Counted from the stretch's first letter, positions 32,901-41,026 are shown. The stretch is 64,000 nucleotides of DNA from Brevundimonas sp. Root608 (GCF_001427825.1 NZ_LMGT01000001.1:186001-250000); one strand, 5' to 3'. The notes: generated from the letters alone by a model not told the origin. Made by a program: numbers and translations.

Positions 32901-33157
32901 GCCGGATCGGCGTCCTGTTCCGCATCCGCGGCCGCCACGATCCGCCCGTACGACAAGAGCTCCGCATCTCGATCGCCGACTTCATCAGCCGTGAGTTCCT
33001 GAACCGCGAACTGCCGCTGCCGTCGGGCACCGGCATCGACCTGACGCTGGACACCACCCTCAATCTCAACCAGCTTGTCGGCGACCTGCTGGAGCTCAAC
33101 CGCGCCCGCAACGGCCAGGCCTCGCCGGTCCCGCCGCCGCCGCCCACGACGCCGTGA
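29975..33157 (+). CDS. ydbH: YdbH-like AsmA-superfamily inter-membrane bridge protein
   Basis: 1060 residues: a cytoplasmic Arg-rich start, one transmembrane helix (LLIVVGAVLGVVLVLVALAWL, about 20-40) and a very long periplasmic region of repeating beta strands. E. coli YdbH (879 residues) forms, with YnbE, a periplasm-spanning bridge for phospholipid transport. Identification rests on the C-terminal segment with LDEGRIGVLFRIRGRHDPPVRQ and on the downstream ynbE and ydbL homologues, which are diagnostic. Longer than the E. coli protein. The C-terminus ends in a Pro run. Confidence 0.85.
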   Translation: MSVDASSAPDRRRPRGRRLLIVVGAVLGVVLVLVALAWLNRRAATRQVLVGWLEQQGVDADMQIERLEMDGLVARVRIGDPAHPDVMIERVEVDYGIGAPWSKGGLGVTPTRIRLVRPVVRASVRGGKLTFGSLDPLVERFMGRPPRPDSRSPLVIVEGARVRLDTDYGPTNILGDARIDNGKLMRLNARMPATAFKSGEIEAKGLQAVVDLTTTGDRIAVRLDAAAESADLPGVAGQAPRLVVAGNLPYPDLKGRRGDGRAALNAAFTAARLSSGGTVARTADARLAFDGQTAGWLETFRIAGAGDLDVRAARIDGPGTAVSGARLRLDRARTVFTRDARGFGWRLEGPAAVSAARASGAGLDGSGLTLTSSRLVLGGRNAALEAGGPMTVSAARLVRDDLALNGVRGGGRLDLVVDGGLRVSATSSLSAARGSWPLFGPVGRDDPPELAGMKQALSAFAVDVPAFSVTAGPAGTRVVLTRPATLRPANGGVLTLRPAATPVFAAARGQAGGGALSLTATRGRGMPEAVFAIPAWRLTPTGFTAALDGRAALDFGLARGIAVQTRGRLTSSNGRVTYVAAGCAPVTVEGLELGESDVTDLAGRLCPAARPLASVADGGWRSDGTVQGLSADAPFLALRFSDVQGGFTAIGGRAGINLDARVAGATVSDATSPLRFNPLGASGSARMTGEDWTGAFDLTRNGAALGRLTLAHDGGAGAGGVVIDAPSIVFAEGGLQPGDLSPLAGDFVGSPATGSVGFAGRVDWRADAEGTSSGRLTIPGLDFVSPAGPVKGLRGTVDFINLAPLTAAPGQRLTADSLESVTPLTDIELTFGLDKAAVTLQAGDLAVAGGRVSIEPFAVPLDPTQPITGVIVLDKVQLGEVIAGSGFGDKVRLDAVVSGRLPFTSTREAGVRITGGTLAAVQPGRLSIAREALSGLEAGGGGEAVPPNTIQDLAYQAMENLSFDLLSAEVNSLDEGRIGVLFRIRGRHDPPVRQELRISIADFISREFLNRELPLPSGTGIDLTLDTTLNLNQLVGDLLELNRARNGQASPVPPPPPTTP

Positions 33158-33239
33158 TCCTGCCCCCTTCGCCGTTCAGAACCCGTTCACCCGCCCGGGC
33201 GTTAGATCGCCGCGGATTGAAGACCGGAGACCACAGACC

Positions 33240-33428
33240 ATGAACCGGACCCGCACACGCCTCGCCATCCTCGGCCTCGTCGCCGCGCTCGGAGCGAGCG
33301 CCTGCACGCCCACGGTCCGGCTGCAGGTCGATCCGATCCAGATCTACGCGAAACTCGACGCCGACGTCCGCGTGCGTCTCGACAAGGAGCTTCAGGACCT
33401 CCTCGTCGCGAACCCCAACCTGTTCTGA
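33240..33428 (+). CDS. ynbE: YnbE-family outer-membrane lipoprotein
   Basis: 62 residues: signal peptide with lipobox GASAC (Cys about 21), then the short conserved mature part VRLQVDPIQIYAKLDADVRVRLDKELQDLL. YnbE partners YdbH in E. coli, stacking on its C-terminus at the outer membrane. It sits 80 bp after ydbH and 17 bp before ydbL, the same order as in E. coli. Confidence 0.92.
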   Translation: MNRTRTRLAILGLVAALGASACTPTVRLQVDPIQIYAKLDADVRVRLDKELQDLLVANPNLF

Positions 33429-33445
33429 CGCGAAAGTTGACCCAG

Positions 33446-33808
33446 ATGTCTTTCCGCAAGTTCTTCGTCGTCGCCGCGGCCGTCGCGGCTCTCGGCGTCG
33501 CCGCGGGCGCGGCCTTCGCCCAGACCTCCGCCCAGAAGTCGATGATCGACGCCGCCAAGGCGCAAGGGACCGTGGGCGAACAGGCCGACGGCTATCTCGG
33601 CTTCCGCGTTCCGGCGTCCGACCCCGCCCTGACCCAGGCCGTCCAGGTGACCAACAGCGCCCGCCGCGCGGCCTACGCCCGCAGCGCCCAGGCCGCCGGC
33701 ACCACGCCCGACGTCGCCGGCGCCCGGATGTTCGAAGGCCAGTTGCTGCCGCGCATCAGCTCGGGCCAGTGGTACCGCAACGCCCAGGGCCAGTGGGTCC
33801 AGCGCTAA
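33446..33808 (+). CDS. ydbL: YdbL-family periplasmic protein (DUF1318)
   Basis: 120 residues with a signal peptide (to AFA, about residue 25). The mature protein has QKSMIDAAKAQGTVGEQADGYLGFR and a C-terminal GQWYRNAQGQWVQR, typical of DUF1318. E. coli YdbL modulates the YdbH-YnbE complex, possibly as a chaperone. Start ATG at 33446, 17 nt after ynbE; TTG at 33437 is less likely. Confidence 0.9.
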   Translation: MSFRKFFVVAAAVAALGVAAGAAFAQTSAQKSMIDAAKAQGTVGEQADGYLGFRVPASDPALTQAVQVTNSARRAAYARSAQAAGTTPDVAGARMFEGQLLPRISSGQWYRNAQGQWVQR

Positions 33809-33884
33809 GCGTCGCCGTACGGACCCTTCGGAGTCCGCGGGGGTTCCCTGTGCAGCCGGTTGATCCGGCCTGACGGGAAACACG

Positions 33885-34052
33885 ATGCGAACCGCCTCGG
33901 AATGCAGGGCCATGGCCGCCTGGATGGACGGCCTCGCCGCGCGCGATTCCTCGCTCCGGCTACGCGCCGAGTGGGTCGGCATGGCCGCCTATTGGCGGGA
34001 TCTGGCGCATCAGGCCGACTGGCAGGATCGTTATACGGCGCGACATCCCTAG
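33885..34052 (+). CDS. Small hypothetical protein (55 aa)
   Basis: A short frame reading MRTASECRAMAAWMDGLAAR ... MAAYWRDLAHQADWQDRYTARHP. The Cys-Arg-x-Met start and the Trp/Ala-rich amphipathic helices are reminiscent of small alphaproteobacterial 'ECR..A..' proteins of unknown function. The SD (GACGGGAAA) is weak. A longer overlapping reading in another frame (33860-34231) looks like a shadow because it runs into the start of the kinase gene. Confidence 0.5.
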   Translation: MRTASECRAMAAWMDGLAARDSSLRLRAEWVGMAAYWRDLAHQADWQDRYTARHP

Positions 34053-34152
34053 GTCAGCCTCGCGACCCCCTTTGCCACGCCCCGGCTTTTGCGCGTAAGG
34101 CTGTGGCGCAGGCCGCCTCTTTCCGCGCGCTCGCTCTGGACGCCCGCTCCGC

Positions 34153-35196
34153 ATGCCGACGACGATCCCCGGGGTTGAGGATGCCCAGACGCTCGCTCAG
34201 GCGATCGTCGACACCATCCATGAGCCGCTGATCGTCCTCGATGGCGGCCTGACGGTGCTCGCCGCCAGCCGCGCCTTCTATGAAATCTTCAAGGTCGATC
34301 CCGACCGCACCATGGGACGGCTGCTCTATGACCTCGGCGACGGCCAGTGGAACATCCCGGCCCTGCGGCTGCTGCTCGAGACGATCATCCCCGAAAAGAC
34401 CGCCATGGACGGGTTCGAGGTCGACCACGACTTCCCCGGCGTCGGCCGCCGCACCATGCTGCTGAACGCGCGCAAGGTGATCTACGAAACCAGCGAGAAC
34501 AGCACCATCCTGCTGGCCTTCACCGACATCACCGCCCGCCGCGCCGTCGAACGCCAGCTGGCCGACCTGCTGGAACACACCGAGGAGCTGCTGCGCCAGA
34601 AGCAGATCCTCCTGCAGGAGATGCAGCACCGCGTCGCCAACAGCCTGCAGATCATCGCCAGCATCCTGCTGATCAAGGCCCGCGCCGTGACCTCCGACGA
34701 GACCCGCCTGCACCTCAAGGACGCGCATCAGCGCGTGCTCTCGGTGGCGGAGGTCCAGTCCCATCTCCATGCCTCGGGCGATCTCGATCAGATCGAGGTC
34801 GGCCCCTATCTGACCAAGCTGTGCGCCAGCCTCGCGGCCTCCATGGTCGGCGAGACCCAGCCCATCGCCATCCTCGTCGAGGCCGACCATGGCTTCATCG
34901 GTTCGGACAAGGCCGTCAGCATGGGGCTGATCGTCACCGAACTGGTCATCAACGCCATCAAATACGCCTTCCCCACCGACCGGGCGGACGCCCTCGTCCT
35001 GGTGACCTATGCGAGCGCGGGAGACGGCTGGACCCTGGTCGTCCACGACAACGGCGTCGGGGCCGTGGACGCGGTCCCTTCCGCCCACGGCGGCCTGGGA
35101 ACGGCCATCGTCGAGGCCCTGGTCAAGCAGCTGGATGCGCGCATGACGACGGCGCCCAGCCCGGGCATGACGGTGTCGGTGCGCCACGGGGGCTGA
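34153..35196 (+). CDS. PAS-domain sensor histidine kinase, HisKA_2/HWE type
   Basis: 347-residue soluble kinase. A PAS domain (about 15-130; IVDTIHEPLIVLDGG, FAFTDITARR-like end) precedes a coiled linker and the HisKA_2 dimerisation domain with the phospho-acceptor His in LLQEMQHRVANSLQIIASIL; the ATPase domain has TELVINAIKYAF (N-box) and HGGLGTAIVEAL. There is no response regulator next to it. Such orphan kinases in Caulobacterales can feed PhyR and the general stress response, but that link is only an inference here. Confidence 0.93.
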   Translation: MPTTIPGVEDAQTLAQAIVDTIHEPLIVLDGGLTVLAASRAFYEIFKVDPDRTMGRLLYDLGDGQWNIPALRLLLETIIPEKTAMDGFEVDHDFPGVGRRTMLLNARKVIYETSENSTILLAFTDITARRAVERQLADLLEHTEELLRQKQILLQEMQHRVANSLQIIASILLIKARAVTSDETRLHLKDAHQRVLSVAEVQSHLHASGDLDQIEVGPYLTKLCASLAASMVGETQPIAILVEADHGFIGSDKAVSMGLIVTELVINAIKYAFPTDRADALVLVTYASAGDGWTLVVHDNGVGAVDAVPSAHGGLGTAIVEALVKQLDARMTTAPSPGMTVSVRHGG

Positions 35197-35240
35197 GCCC
35201 CGGCTCGCCTCCGCCGCGCCTCGCGTCTACATCTGTCCAC

Positions 35241-35516
35241 ATGGTGCTTCGCGTCCTCCGCAATCTCTTCATCGCCGCCGGGGTCTCGGCCGTGGCCACC
35301 GGCCTGATCAGCCTGGTCTGGAAGCTGATCGGGGGCGGCGACCTGCCGCTGCACGGCTGGATCGCCCTGTCGCTCGGCGTGCTGGGCACGGTCGTCCTCG
35401 CATGGGTCCTGATGGGGCTGGCCTTCAAATCCAGCCGCGAGGGCTGGGACGACCGGGTCGACAACACCCTGGATCCGGGCCGCCCCGAAACCGACCACGA
35501 CGCCGACCGCCCTTGA
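35241..35516 (+). CDS. Small two-helix membrane protein (hypothetical)
   Basis: 91 residues: two transmembrane helices (LRNLFIAAGVSAVATGLISLVWKL and WIALSLGVLGTVVLAWVLMGLAF), then an acidic soluble tail (EGWDDRVDNTLDPGRPETDHDADRP). No recognised family. ATG at 35241, 45 nt after the kinase gene and 32 nt before kynA, so it may be read through from either side. Confidence 0.75.
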   Translation: MVLRVLRNLFIAAGVSAVATGLISLVWKLIGGGDLPLHGWIALSLGVLGTVVLAWVLMGLAFKSSREGWDDRVDNTLDPGRPETDHDADRP

Positions 35517-35547
35517 GCCGATGCGCCGCCCGCGCGATAGGTCGCGG

Positions 35548-36357
35548 ATGACCGACGCCCCCGCCCATCCTTCCGACATGACCTACGCCGGCTATCTGGC
35601 GCTGGACGATCTGCTGGCCGCCCAGCATCCGATCTCGGACGAACACGACGAGATGCTGTTCGTCGTCATCCACCAGACCAAGGAGCTGTGGCTCAAGCAG
35701 ATCCTGCACGAGGTCACCCTGGCCCAGACGCTGGTCCGCGCCGGCGATCTGGTTCCCGCCTACAAGATCCTGGCCCGCGTCAGCCGCATCCAGGCCGTCA
35801 TGACGATGAGCTGGGACATCCTGGCCACCATGACTCCCGCCGACTATCTTCGCTTCCGCGGCGTGCTCGGTTCGTCCTCGGGCTTCCAGAGCGACCAGTT
35901 CCGCCGTTTCGAATACATGCTGGGGCTCAAGGACGACCGCTTCCTGCGCTTCCACGAGGAACGCCCCGCCGCCCACGCCGCCCTGCGCGCCGCCCTGGCC
36001 GCGCCCAGCCTCTATGACGACGCCCTGCATCAGCTGGCCGCCGCCGGCCTGCCGGTTCCGGCCGAGGCGCTGAACCGCGACGTCAGCCAGCCGTGGGAGC
36101 CGTCGGAAGGCGTCGAGGCCGCCTGGCTGGAGGTTTATCGCGACACCGCCCGCTGGTGGCCCTTCTACCAGCTGGCGGAAAAGCTGGTGGACCTGGACGA
36201 CGCCCTGCTGACCTGGCGGCACAAGCACGTCGTCACCGTCGAGCGCATCATCGGTCGCCGCCGCGGCACCGGCGGCACCGAGGGCGTCGCCTATCTGACC
36301 GAGACCCTGCAACGGCGCTGTTTCCCCGAGCTCTGGTCGCTGCGCACGAAATTGTAG
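35548..36357 (+). CDS. kynA: Tryptophan 2,3-dioxygenase
   Basis: Heme enzyme opening the indole ring of L-tryptophan to N-formylkynurenine. The 269-residue protein has the family motifs: MTYAGYLALDDLL, DEMLFVVIHQTKELWLKQIL (distal His), SSGFQSDQFRRFEYMLG (substrate Arg), and the axial His in WRHKHVVTVERIIG followed by GTGGTEGVAYL. ATG at 35548 is preferred to 35521. No kynurenine formamidase or kynureninase is nearby, so the rest of the pathway must lie elsewhere. Confidence 0.95.
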   Translation: MTDAPAHPSDMTYAGYLALDDLLAAQHPISDEHDEMLFVVIHQTKELWLKQILHEVTLAQTLVRAGDLVPAYKILARVSRIQAVMTMSWDILATMTPADYLRFRGVLGSSSGFQSDQFRRFEYMLGLKDDRFLRFHEERPAAHAALRAALAAPSLYDDALHQLAAAGLPVPAEALNRDVSQPWEPSEGVEAAWLEVYRDTARWWPFYQLAEKLVDLDDALLTWRHKHVVTVERIIGRRRGTGGTEGVAYLTETLQRRCFPELWSLRTKL

Positions 36358-36431
36358 AACGGCGAAGCTGAAACCTTTTCAACCCGGTCGGCGCTTTGTG
36401 GGCTCCTCCCCACAACAGAAGGCCGATCATC

Positions 36432-36917
36432 ATGAGCAGCCCCAATCACCACGACATCCACGTCCTGAACAGCCTGATCGAGACCACCATCGACAGCGCC
36501 GACGGCTATCGCGAAGCCGCGAAGGAAACCGACAAGCCCACCTTCAAGGCCCTGTTCGAAGCCCGCAGCTTCGAGCGCCAGCAGGTCGTCACCGACCTCC
36601 AGGGCGCGGTCCGCACCCTCGGCGGCGAGCCCGAGGATGACGGCTCCATCCTGGCCAAGGCCCACCGCGCCTTCCTCGACGTCAAACACGCCCTGCTGCG
36701 CGACGAACAGGCGGTGGTGAATTCGGTCGAGAACGGCGAGGACTTCATCAAGGGCAAGTTCGAAACCGCCCTCGAGGATTCCAGCGTCTCGGCCACCACC
36801 CGCGAAACCATCCGCCGCGCCTGGGCCACGGTGAAGGACGGCCACGATCAGATGCGCGACCTCAAGCACAGCCTGGAAGGCCAGAAGGACGCCGGCGGAC
36901 GCCTGTATCCGAACTGA
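36432..36917 (+). CDS. DUF2383/PA2169-family four-helix-bundle protein
   Basis: 161 residues, soluble, predicted ferritin-like four-helix bundle: LNSLIETTIDSADGYREAAK, ALFEARSFERQQVVTDLQGAVRTLGG, HRAFLDVKHALL and NGEDFIKGKFETAL. The family is widespread and often stress-associated with no proven function. Start ATG at 36432; the SD is poor. It ends before a terminator that mainly serves rplS on the opposite strand. Confidence 0.9.
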   Translation: MSSPNHHDIHVLNSLIETTIDSADGYREAAKETDKPTFKALFEARSFERQQVVTDLQGAVRTLGGEPEDDGSILAKAHRAFLDVKHALLRDEQAVVNSVENGEDFIKGKFETALEDSSVSATTRETIRRAWATVKDGHDQMRDLKHSLEGQKDAGGRLYPN

Positions 36918-36938
36918 CCGTCGTCTCCGGCGACAATG

Positions 36939-36967
36939 AAAAAGGCCCCGGCGTTTCCGCCGGGGCC
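36939..36967 (-). terminator. Rho-independent terminator of the trmD-rplS unit
   Basis: Minus strand GGCCCCGGCG-GAAA-CGCCGGGGCC followed by TTTTT. On the plus strand the stem is followed by TTCGTC, so it may also weakly stop the DUF2383 gene. Confidence 0.92.
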
Positions 36968-36995
36968 TTCGTCATTCTGGCTGCCGTTGAGCGGC

Positions 36996-37424
36996 TCAGG
37001 CTTCGGTGTCGGCGGCCGTTTCGGCCTTGCCGGTTTCCGGCACGACGACGCCCTTGACCGGACGCACGGTCTGCTTCTCGGCGATCCGGGCCGACTTGCC
37101 GCGACGATCACGCAGGTAATAGAGCTTGGCGCGCCGCACGACGCCCCGGCGCTTGACCTCGATGGCGTCGATGTTCGGCGACAGGATCGGGAAGACCCGC
37201 TCCACGCCTTCGCCGAAGGAGATCTTCCGCACGGTGAAATTCTCGTTCACGCCGCCGCCGGCGCGGGCGATGCAGACGCCCTCGAAGGCCTGGATGCGTT
37301 CGCGCTCGCCTTCCTTGATCTTGACCATGACACGCAGGGTGTCGCCGGGCTGGAAGTCCGGGATCTTGCGGGTTTCGATCAGGCGGGCCTTCTCTTCGGC
37401 CTCGATGGTCTGAAGGATGTTCAT
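36996..37424 (-). CDS. rplS: 50S ribosomal protein L19
   Basis: 142 residues; L19 sits at the 30S-50S interface. Recognised by [31 protein letters not shown] in parts, [22 protein letters not shown] and [18 protein letters not shown]. The C-terminal extension (about 25 residues after the core, ending ETAADTEA) is common in alphaproteobacteria. It follows trmD by 1 bp, as usual for trmD-rplS. Confidence 0.97.
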   Translation of the reverse strand: MNILQTIEAEEKARLIETRKIPDFQPGDTLRVMVKIKEGERERIQAFEGVCIARAGGGVNENFTVRKISFGEGVERVFPILSPNIDAIEVKRRGVVRRAKLYYLRDRRGKSARIAEKQTVRPVKGVVVPETGKAETAADTEA

Positions 37425-37425
37425 T

Positions 37426-38193
37426 CTATTCTCCTCGAGCTTTTGCGCTCTTTACCTGTGATTTGGCGGGCTCATGGCCCGCATGGGTCTTGTCCAGATG
37501 CGCCGTCCAGAGGTCTGGCCGCCGCTCCCGGGTCGTCTCTCGCCGCTGCTCTTCGCGCCATTGTGCGACCTTCTTGTGGTCGCCCGACAGAAGCACCTCG
37601 GGTATCTCCAGCCCCTCGAACGTCCGCGGTCGCGTGTACTGCGGATGCTCCAGAAGGCCGTCCTCGAAACTCTCGCTACTGAGACTGTCCGCCTGGCCGA
37701 GGACGCCGGGCAGCAACCTTACGCACGCCTCGATCACCACCATCGCCGCCGCCTCGCCGCCGGCGAGAACCGCGTCTCCGACGGAGACCTCCTCGAACCC
37801 GCGCGCGTCCAGCACGCGCTGATCCACCCCCTCGAAACGGCCGCAGAGGACGACTATGCCGTCCGCCTTCGCCCATTCCTTGACGCGCGCCTGGGTCAGG
37901 GGCCGACCCCGGGCGCTCATGTACAAAAGCGGCCGCGCCAAAGACGCGTCAGAGGGTCCGGATACGCTGTCGAGCGCCCTCGCCACCACGTCCGCCTTGA
38001 GCACGGCTCCCGGGCCGCCACCCGCGGGGGTGTCGTCCAGGAAGCCGCGCGTATCTGTGGAAAAGGCCCGAATGTCAACCGTTTCAAGGCTCCAGAGCCC
38101 GCGCTCACGCCACGCCGTGCCGATCAGCGAGACGCCGAGCGGGCCCGGAAACGCCTCGGGGAACATGGTCAGGACGGTGGCGGTAAAGGGCAT
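37426..38193 (-). CDS. trmD: tRNA (guanine37-N1)-methyltransferase
   Basis: 255-residue SPOUT methyltransferase forming m1G37 and so preventing +1 frameshifting. Trefoil-knot motifs: [32 protein letters not shown] and the substrate loop [21 protein letters not shown]. The catalytic Asp region and RPDLWTAHL tail are present. Usually preceded by rpsP and rimM; here a YhiN-type flavoprotein gene is immediately upstream (10-bp gap). Confidence 0.97.
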   Translation of the reverse strand: MPFTATVLTMFPEAFPGPLGVSLIGTAWRERGLWSLETVDIRAFSTDTRGFLDDTPAGGGPGAVLKADVVARALDSVSGPSDASLARPLLYMSARGRPLTQARVKEWAKADGIVVLCGRFEGVDQRVLDARGFEEVSVGDAVLAGGEAAAMVVIEACVRLLPGVLGQADSLSSESFEDGLLEHPQYTRPRTFEGLEIPEVLLSGDHKKVAQWREEQRRETTRERRPDLWTAHLDKTHAGHEPAKSQVKSAKARGE

Positions 38194-38203
38194 GGCGGCT
38201 CTC

Positions 38204-39385
38204 CTAGCACACCTGCCCGGCGGCCCAACCCGACGACCAGGCCCACTGGAAGTTATAGCCGCCCAGCCAGCCCGTGACGTCGGCGGCCTCGCCGATGACG
38301 TACAGGCCCGGGACCGCCTTCGCCGCCATGGTCTGCTGGTCCAGCTGGTCCGTCGCGATCCCGCCCAGGGTCACCTCGGCGGTGCGATAGCCCTCGGACC
38401 CCACCGGCTTGACCGTCCAGCCGTTCACCGCCGCGTCCAGCCGGCGCAGGGTCTTGTCCCCGACCTCGGCCAGCTTGCCCTTCACCCCCTCGCGCTCGCA
38501 GATGCTCTCGGCCAGCCGTCGCGGCACGATGTGCCCCAGCGCTGTGTGCACCATCTGTTTCCCGTTCTCCTCCTTGGCCGCCTTCAGCCGGGCCCAGACG
38601 TCCTCGCCGGGCGCCATGGCCACGGTGATCGCCTCGCCCTCGCGCCAGTAGGAGCTGATCTGCAGGATCGCCGGCCCGCTCAGCCCCCGGTGCGTAAACA
38701 ACATCGCCTCCGCAAAGCTCGTCCCCCCGCCCTTCACCACCGCATCCACCGCCACCCCGGCCAGCGGCGTCAGCTGTTCCAGCAGCCCCGCCTCGAACGT
38801 CAGCGGAACCAGCGCCGGCCGCGTCTCCGTGACCCTCAGCCCGAACCCCCGCGCGGCGTCATAGGCCCAGCCCGTCGCCCCCATCTTGGGGATCGACTTG
38901 CCCCCGGTCGCCAGCACCAGCGACCGCGCCCGCACCACCGACCCGTCCGACAGCGCCGCCTCATACCCGTCGCCGCCGCGCTCGACACGCTCCACCGAGG
39001 TCCCCAGCGACAGCACCACGCCCGCCGCCCGCATGTCGTCGGTCAGCATGCGGATGATCTGTTTCGCCGAGTCGTCGCAGAACAGCTGGCCCAGGGTCTT
39101 CTCGTGCCAGGCGATCCCCGCCTGATCGACCCTTTTCACAAAATCATGCTGGGTGAACCGCTTCAGCGCCGAGGTCGCGAACCGCGGGTTCTCGCCGAGG
39201 AAGTTGCCGGGCCCGGTCCCCAGGTTGGTGAAGTTGCACCGCCCCCCGCCCGAGATGCGGATCTTCTCGCCCGGCGCCCGCGCATGGTCGAGGATGCGCA
39301 CGCTGCGCCCGCGCCGCCCCGCCTCTATGGCGCACATCATCCCGGCCGCGCCGGCGCCGACGATCAGGACATCCACAGTCTGCAT
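38204..39385 (-). CDS. FAD-dependent oxidoreductase, HI0933/YhiN family
   Basis: 393 residues. The N-terminal dinucleotide-binding motif [22 protein letters not shown] is followed by [14 protein letters not shown], a signature of the HI0933 family, and by [21 protein letters not shown]; the C-terminus [25 protein letters not shown] binds FAD. The physiological substrate is unknown. It lies between an unknown helix-turn-helix-like gene and trmD with 9-10 bp gaps, so likely one operon. Confidence 0.94.
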   Translation of the reverse strand: MQTVDVLIVGAGAAGMMCAIEAGRRGRSVRILDHARAPGEKIRISGGGRCNFTNLGTGPGNFLGENPRFATSALKRFTQHDFVKRVDQAGIAWHEKTLGQLFCDDSAKQIIRMLTDDMRAAGVVLSLGTSVERVERGGDGYEAALSDGSVVRARSLVLATGGKSIPKMGATGWAYDAARGFGLRVTETRPALVPLTFEAGLLEQLTPLAGVAVDAVVKGGGTSFAEAMLFTHRGLSGPAILQISSYWREGEAITVAMAPGEDVWARLKAAKEENGKQMVHTALGHIVPRRLAESICEREGVKGKLAEVGDKTLRRLDAAVNGWTVKPVGSEGYRTAEVTLGGIATDQLDQQTMAAKAVPGLYVIGEAADVTGWLGGYNFQWAWSSGWAAGQVC

Positions 39386-39394
39386 CGCCGGCCT

Positions 39395-40018
39395 CTACCA
39401 CACCCCCCGCCCGGGCGGCGAGCGGCCCCGCGCGCGGTCGGTGGCGTCGATCCGCTGCTTCACCACGAACATCTCCTCCACCATCTTCCACCGCCGGAAC
39501 AGGGTGTCGACGTCGTCATGGCGCCCGTCGTCGATGGCCCGCCCGATCGTCTCCGCCAGCGACAGGAAGGTCCTGACCGGCTTGTCCAGGTCCACATCGA
39601 ACATCATCTCCGGTCGCGGCGCCGCCCTGGCAAGATGCGGCGGCGGCAGGCCCCGCGCCTTGGCCTGCTGCCAGATGGTGTTCGGCTTCACCCCGAACAC
39701 CTCGGCCAGCAGGGGGGCCTTCACACCGCCCGCCCTCAGCGCCATGACCCTCAGCCAGTCCCGCTCGTCCAGACTGCCTTTCGGATGCCGGAACTCGCCC
39801 GTCCGCTCTTCATAGGCCGGCACGCGCCGCCGTCGCGGATCGTCCTCGGGCAGATCCTTGATCCGCATCTTCAGCCGCCGGGCGTTGTACCGCCAGGTGT
39901 CCATCGCCACCCCGGCCCCGGCCCTCAGCGACCGCGACGTCTCCCCCGCATGCCAGCGCCGGAACAGCGCCCGCCACGTCTTGTCGTCATACCGGGCGTT
40001 GAAATGCTTCTCTTCCAT
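39395..40018 (-). CDS. Unknown protein with two helix-turn-helix-like segments
   Basis: 207 residues, basic. Two segments look like helix-turn-helix units: WRALFRRWHAGETSRSLRAGAG (about 15-36) and WLRVMALRAGGVKAPLLAEVFGVKPNTIW (about 90-118), the second resembling the HTH_29/resolvase style. A helical C-terminal region (TFLSLAETIGRAIDDG..., TLFRRWKMVEEMF) follows. No catalytic motif is visible. It could be a DNA-binding protein. ATG at 40018 is chosen because upstream codons run into the palindromic repeat. Confidence 0.65.
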   Translation of the reverse strand: MEEKHFNARYDDKTWRALFRRWHAGETSRSLRAGAGVAMDTWRYNARRLKMRIKDLPEDDPRRRRVPAYEERTGEFRHPKGSLDERDWLRVMALRAGGVKAPLLAEVFGVKPNTIWQQAKARGLPPPHLARAAPRPEMMFDVDLDKPVRTFLSLAETIGRAIDDGRHDDVDTLFRRWKMVEEMFVVKQRIDATDRARGRSPPGRGVW

Positions 40019-40136
40019 CTGGCGGAGTATGACCCCGCCCCTTCCTGCGGCGCGCAAACGCCCCGACGCGCCGCGCAAACCCCAACGCCGACAGGAATCC
40101 CGGCGCCAGCAAAAAAGTTCTGGCGCGCACGTTCCT

Positions 40137-40254
40137 GTCTCCTCCCTGTTCGCGCAGCGAATGGGGAGGGGGACCCCGAAGGGGTGGAGGGGTAGCAACC
40201 GCACGGACCCTCTCCCTCCCCCTCGGGGGAGGGTCGTCGGCGCCCCGCGCCGAC
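40137..40254. repeat. TCCTCCCC-type composite intergenic palindrome
   Basis: Four hairpins in a row: GTCTCCTCCC/GGGAGGGGGAC (40137-40146 with 40064-type ends at 40064+100), ACCCC-GAA-GGGGT (about 40173-40185), CCCTCCCCC-TC-GGGGGAGGG (40214-40233) and GTCGGCG-CCCCG-CGCCGAC (40236-40254). The gap 40019-40388 around it holds no gene that I can support. Confidence 0.65.
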
Positions 40255-40388
40255 GGGGCGGGGACGGCCGCGCACCCTCCACACAAAAAAGAACAAACCA
40301 GCAACATTCCCGTTGCGAGTCTCCTTCCGGAATGCTTTCCATCTCCCCGGGTCGGTCTTCACATCCAGCCAGTCAGAGAGAGCCAGCC

Positions 40389-40559
40389 ATGACGCCCGAA
40401 GACCCGACCACCCGCCTCCTCGCCGTCCTCCAGGGCCTCGACCTGACCAGCGCCGACGGCCGCGCCGGCATCGGCAGCCTGCTCTCCGAGATCGAGCGCC
40501 TCGCCCCCGGCGCAGTCCTCCAACAGGCGGCCCGGATCGAGCTGCGGGCGCTGGGGTGA
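40389..40559 (+). CDS. Small hypothetical protein (56 aa)
   Basis: Reads MTPEDPTTRLLAVLQGLDLT, then a helical SLLSEIERLAPGAVLQQAARIELRALG. No signal peptide or known motif. The reading is supported by an AGAGAGAGCCAGCC leader upstream with purine-rich GAGAG and by good helical character; it is still short enough to be doubtful. Confidence 0.45.
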   Translation: MTPEDPTTRLLAVLQGLDLTSADGRAGIGSLLSEIERLAPGAVLQQAARIELRALG

Positions 40560-40662
40560 CGGGGTCGCGCGGAGGCGAGGCGCCACACGCCGGGCGTTAG
40601 CTGGCTCCATCCCGCGCTCAGGCAGCGAGGCCCCGCGGGCCAAGCGATAGCGCCCAACAAAG

Positions 40663-40938
40663 ATGACCCGGCGTAATCCGGACCGCTACACGGCCCAGGA
40701 CTGGAAGTTCGCCGGCCCCACGGTCGGCGCGATCATCGCCAACCGCTGGCTGGTCTATACCGAGTGCGACCTGTGCGAGCTGCGCATCCGCGCCGACCTG
40801 AAACGCATCGCCCGCGAGCGCGGCTCCAGCTTCGTCCTGTGGGGCCGCGCCACGACCTGCCGCAGGATGGGCTGCCCGGGGCGGGTCACCTTCTGGGTGC
40901 GGCCGCATGGGGCGAGCGGGGATGTGGCGATGACGTGA
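40663..40938 (+). CDS. Small zinc-ribbon-like hypothetical protein
   Basis: 91 residues. Two Cys pairs, C35-x2-C38 (ECDLC) and C66-x4-C71 (TCRRMGC), could bind one zinc; the region between them is helical and basic. Similar small Cys-containing proteins occur in Caulobacterales and sphingomonads without known function. ATG at 40663. It lies at the edge of the AT-richer island but has the host-like GC. Confidence 0.65.
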   Translation: MTRRNPDRYTAQDWKFAGPTVGAIIANRWLVYTECDLCELRIRADLKRIARERGSSFVLWGRATTCRRMGCPGRVTFWVRPHGASGDVAMT

Positions 40939-41026
40939 GGGGAATGTGGCGAGCGACGGAAGGTAGCAAGTAGGTTTCACGCAACCGTCCGATGTGCTAT
41001 CTGAGACGACTGCTCGGGGGAGCTAT

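Noticed and set aside
29930-32956. 1008-codon open frame antisense to ydbH
   Set aside because: High GC leaves antisense frames open; the translation is Gly/Asp/Arg-rich low-complexity with no domain, while the plus strand encodes a coherent YdbH-like protein.
33860-34231. 123-codon frame overlapping the 55-residue frame and the kinase start
   Set aside because: Arg/Ser-rich composition typical of a shadow, and it runs through the kinase start.
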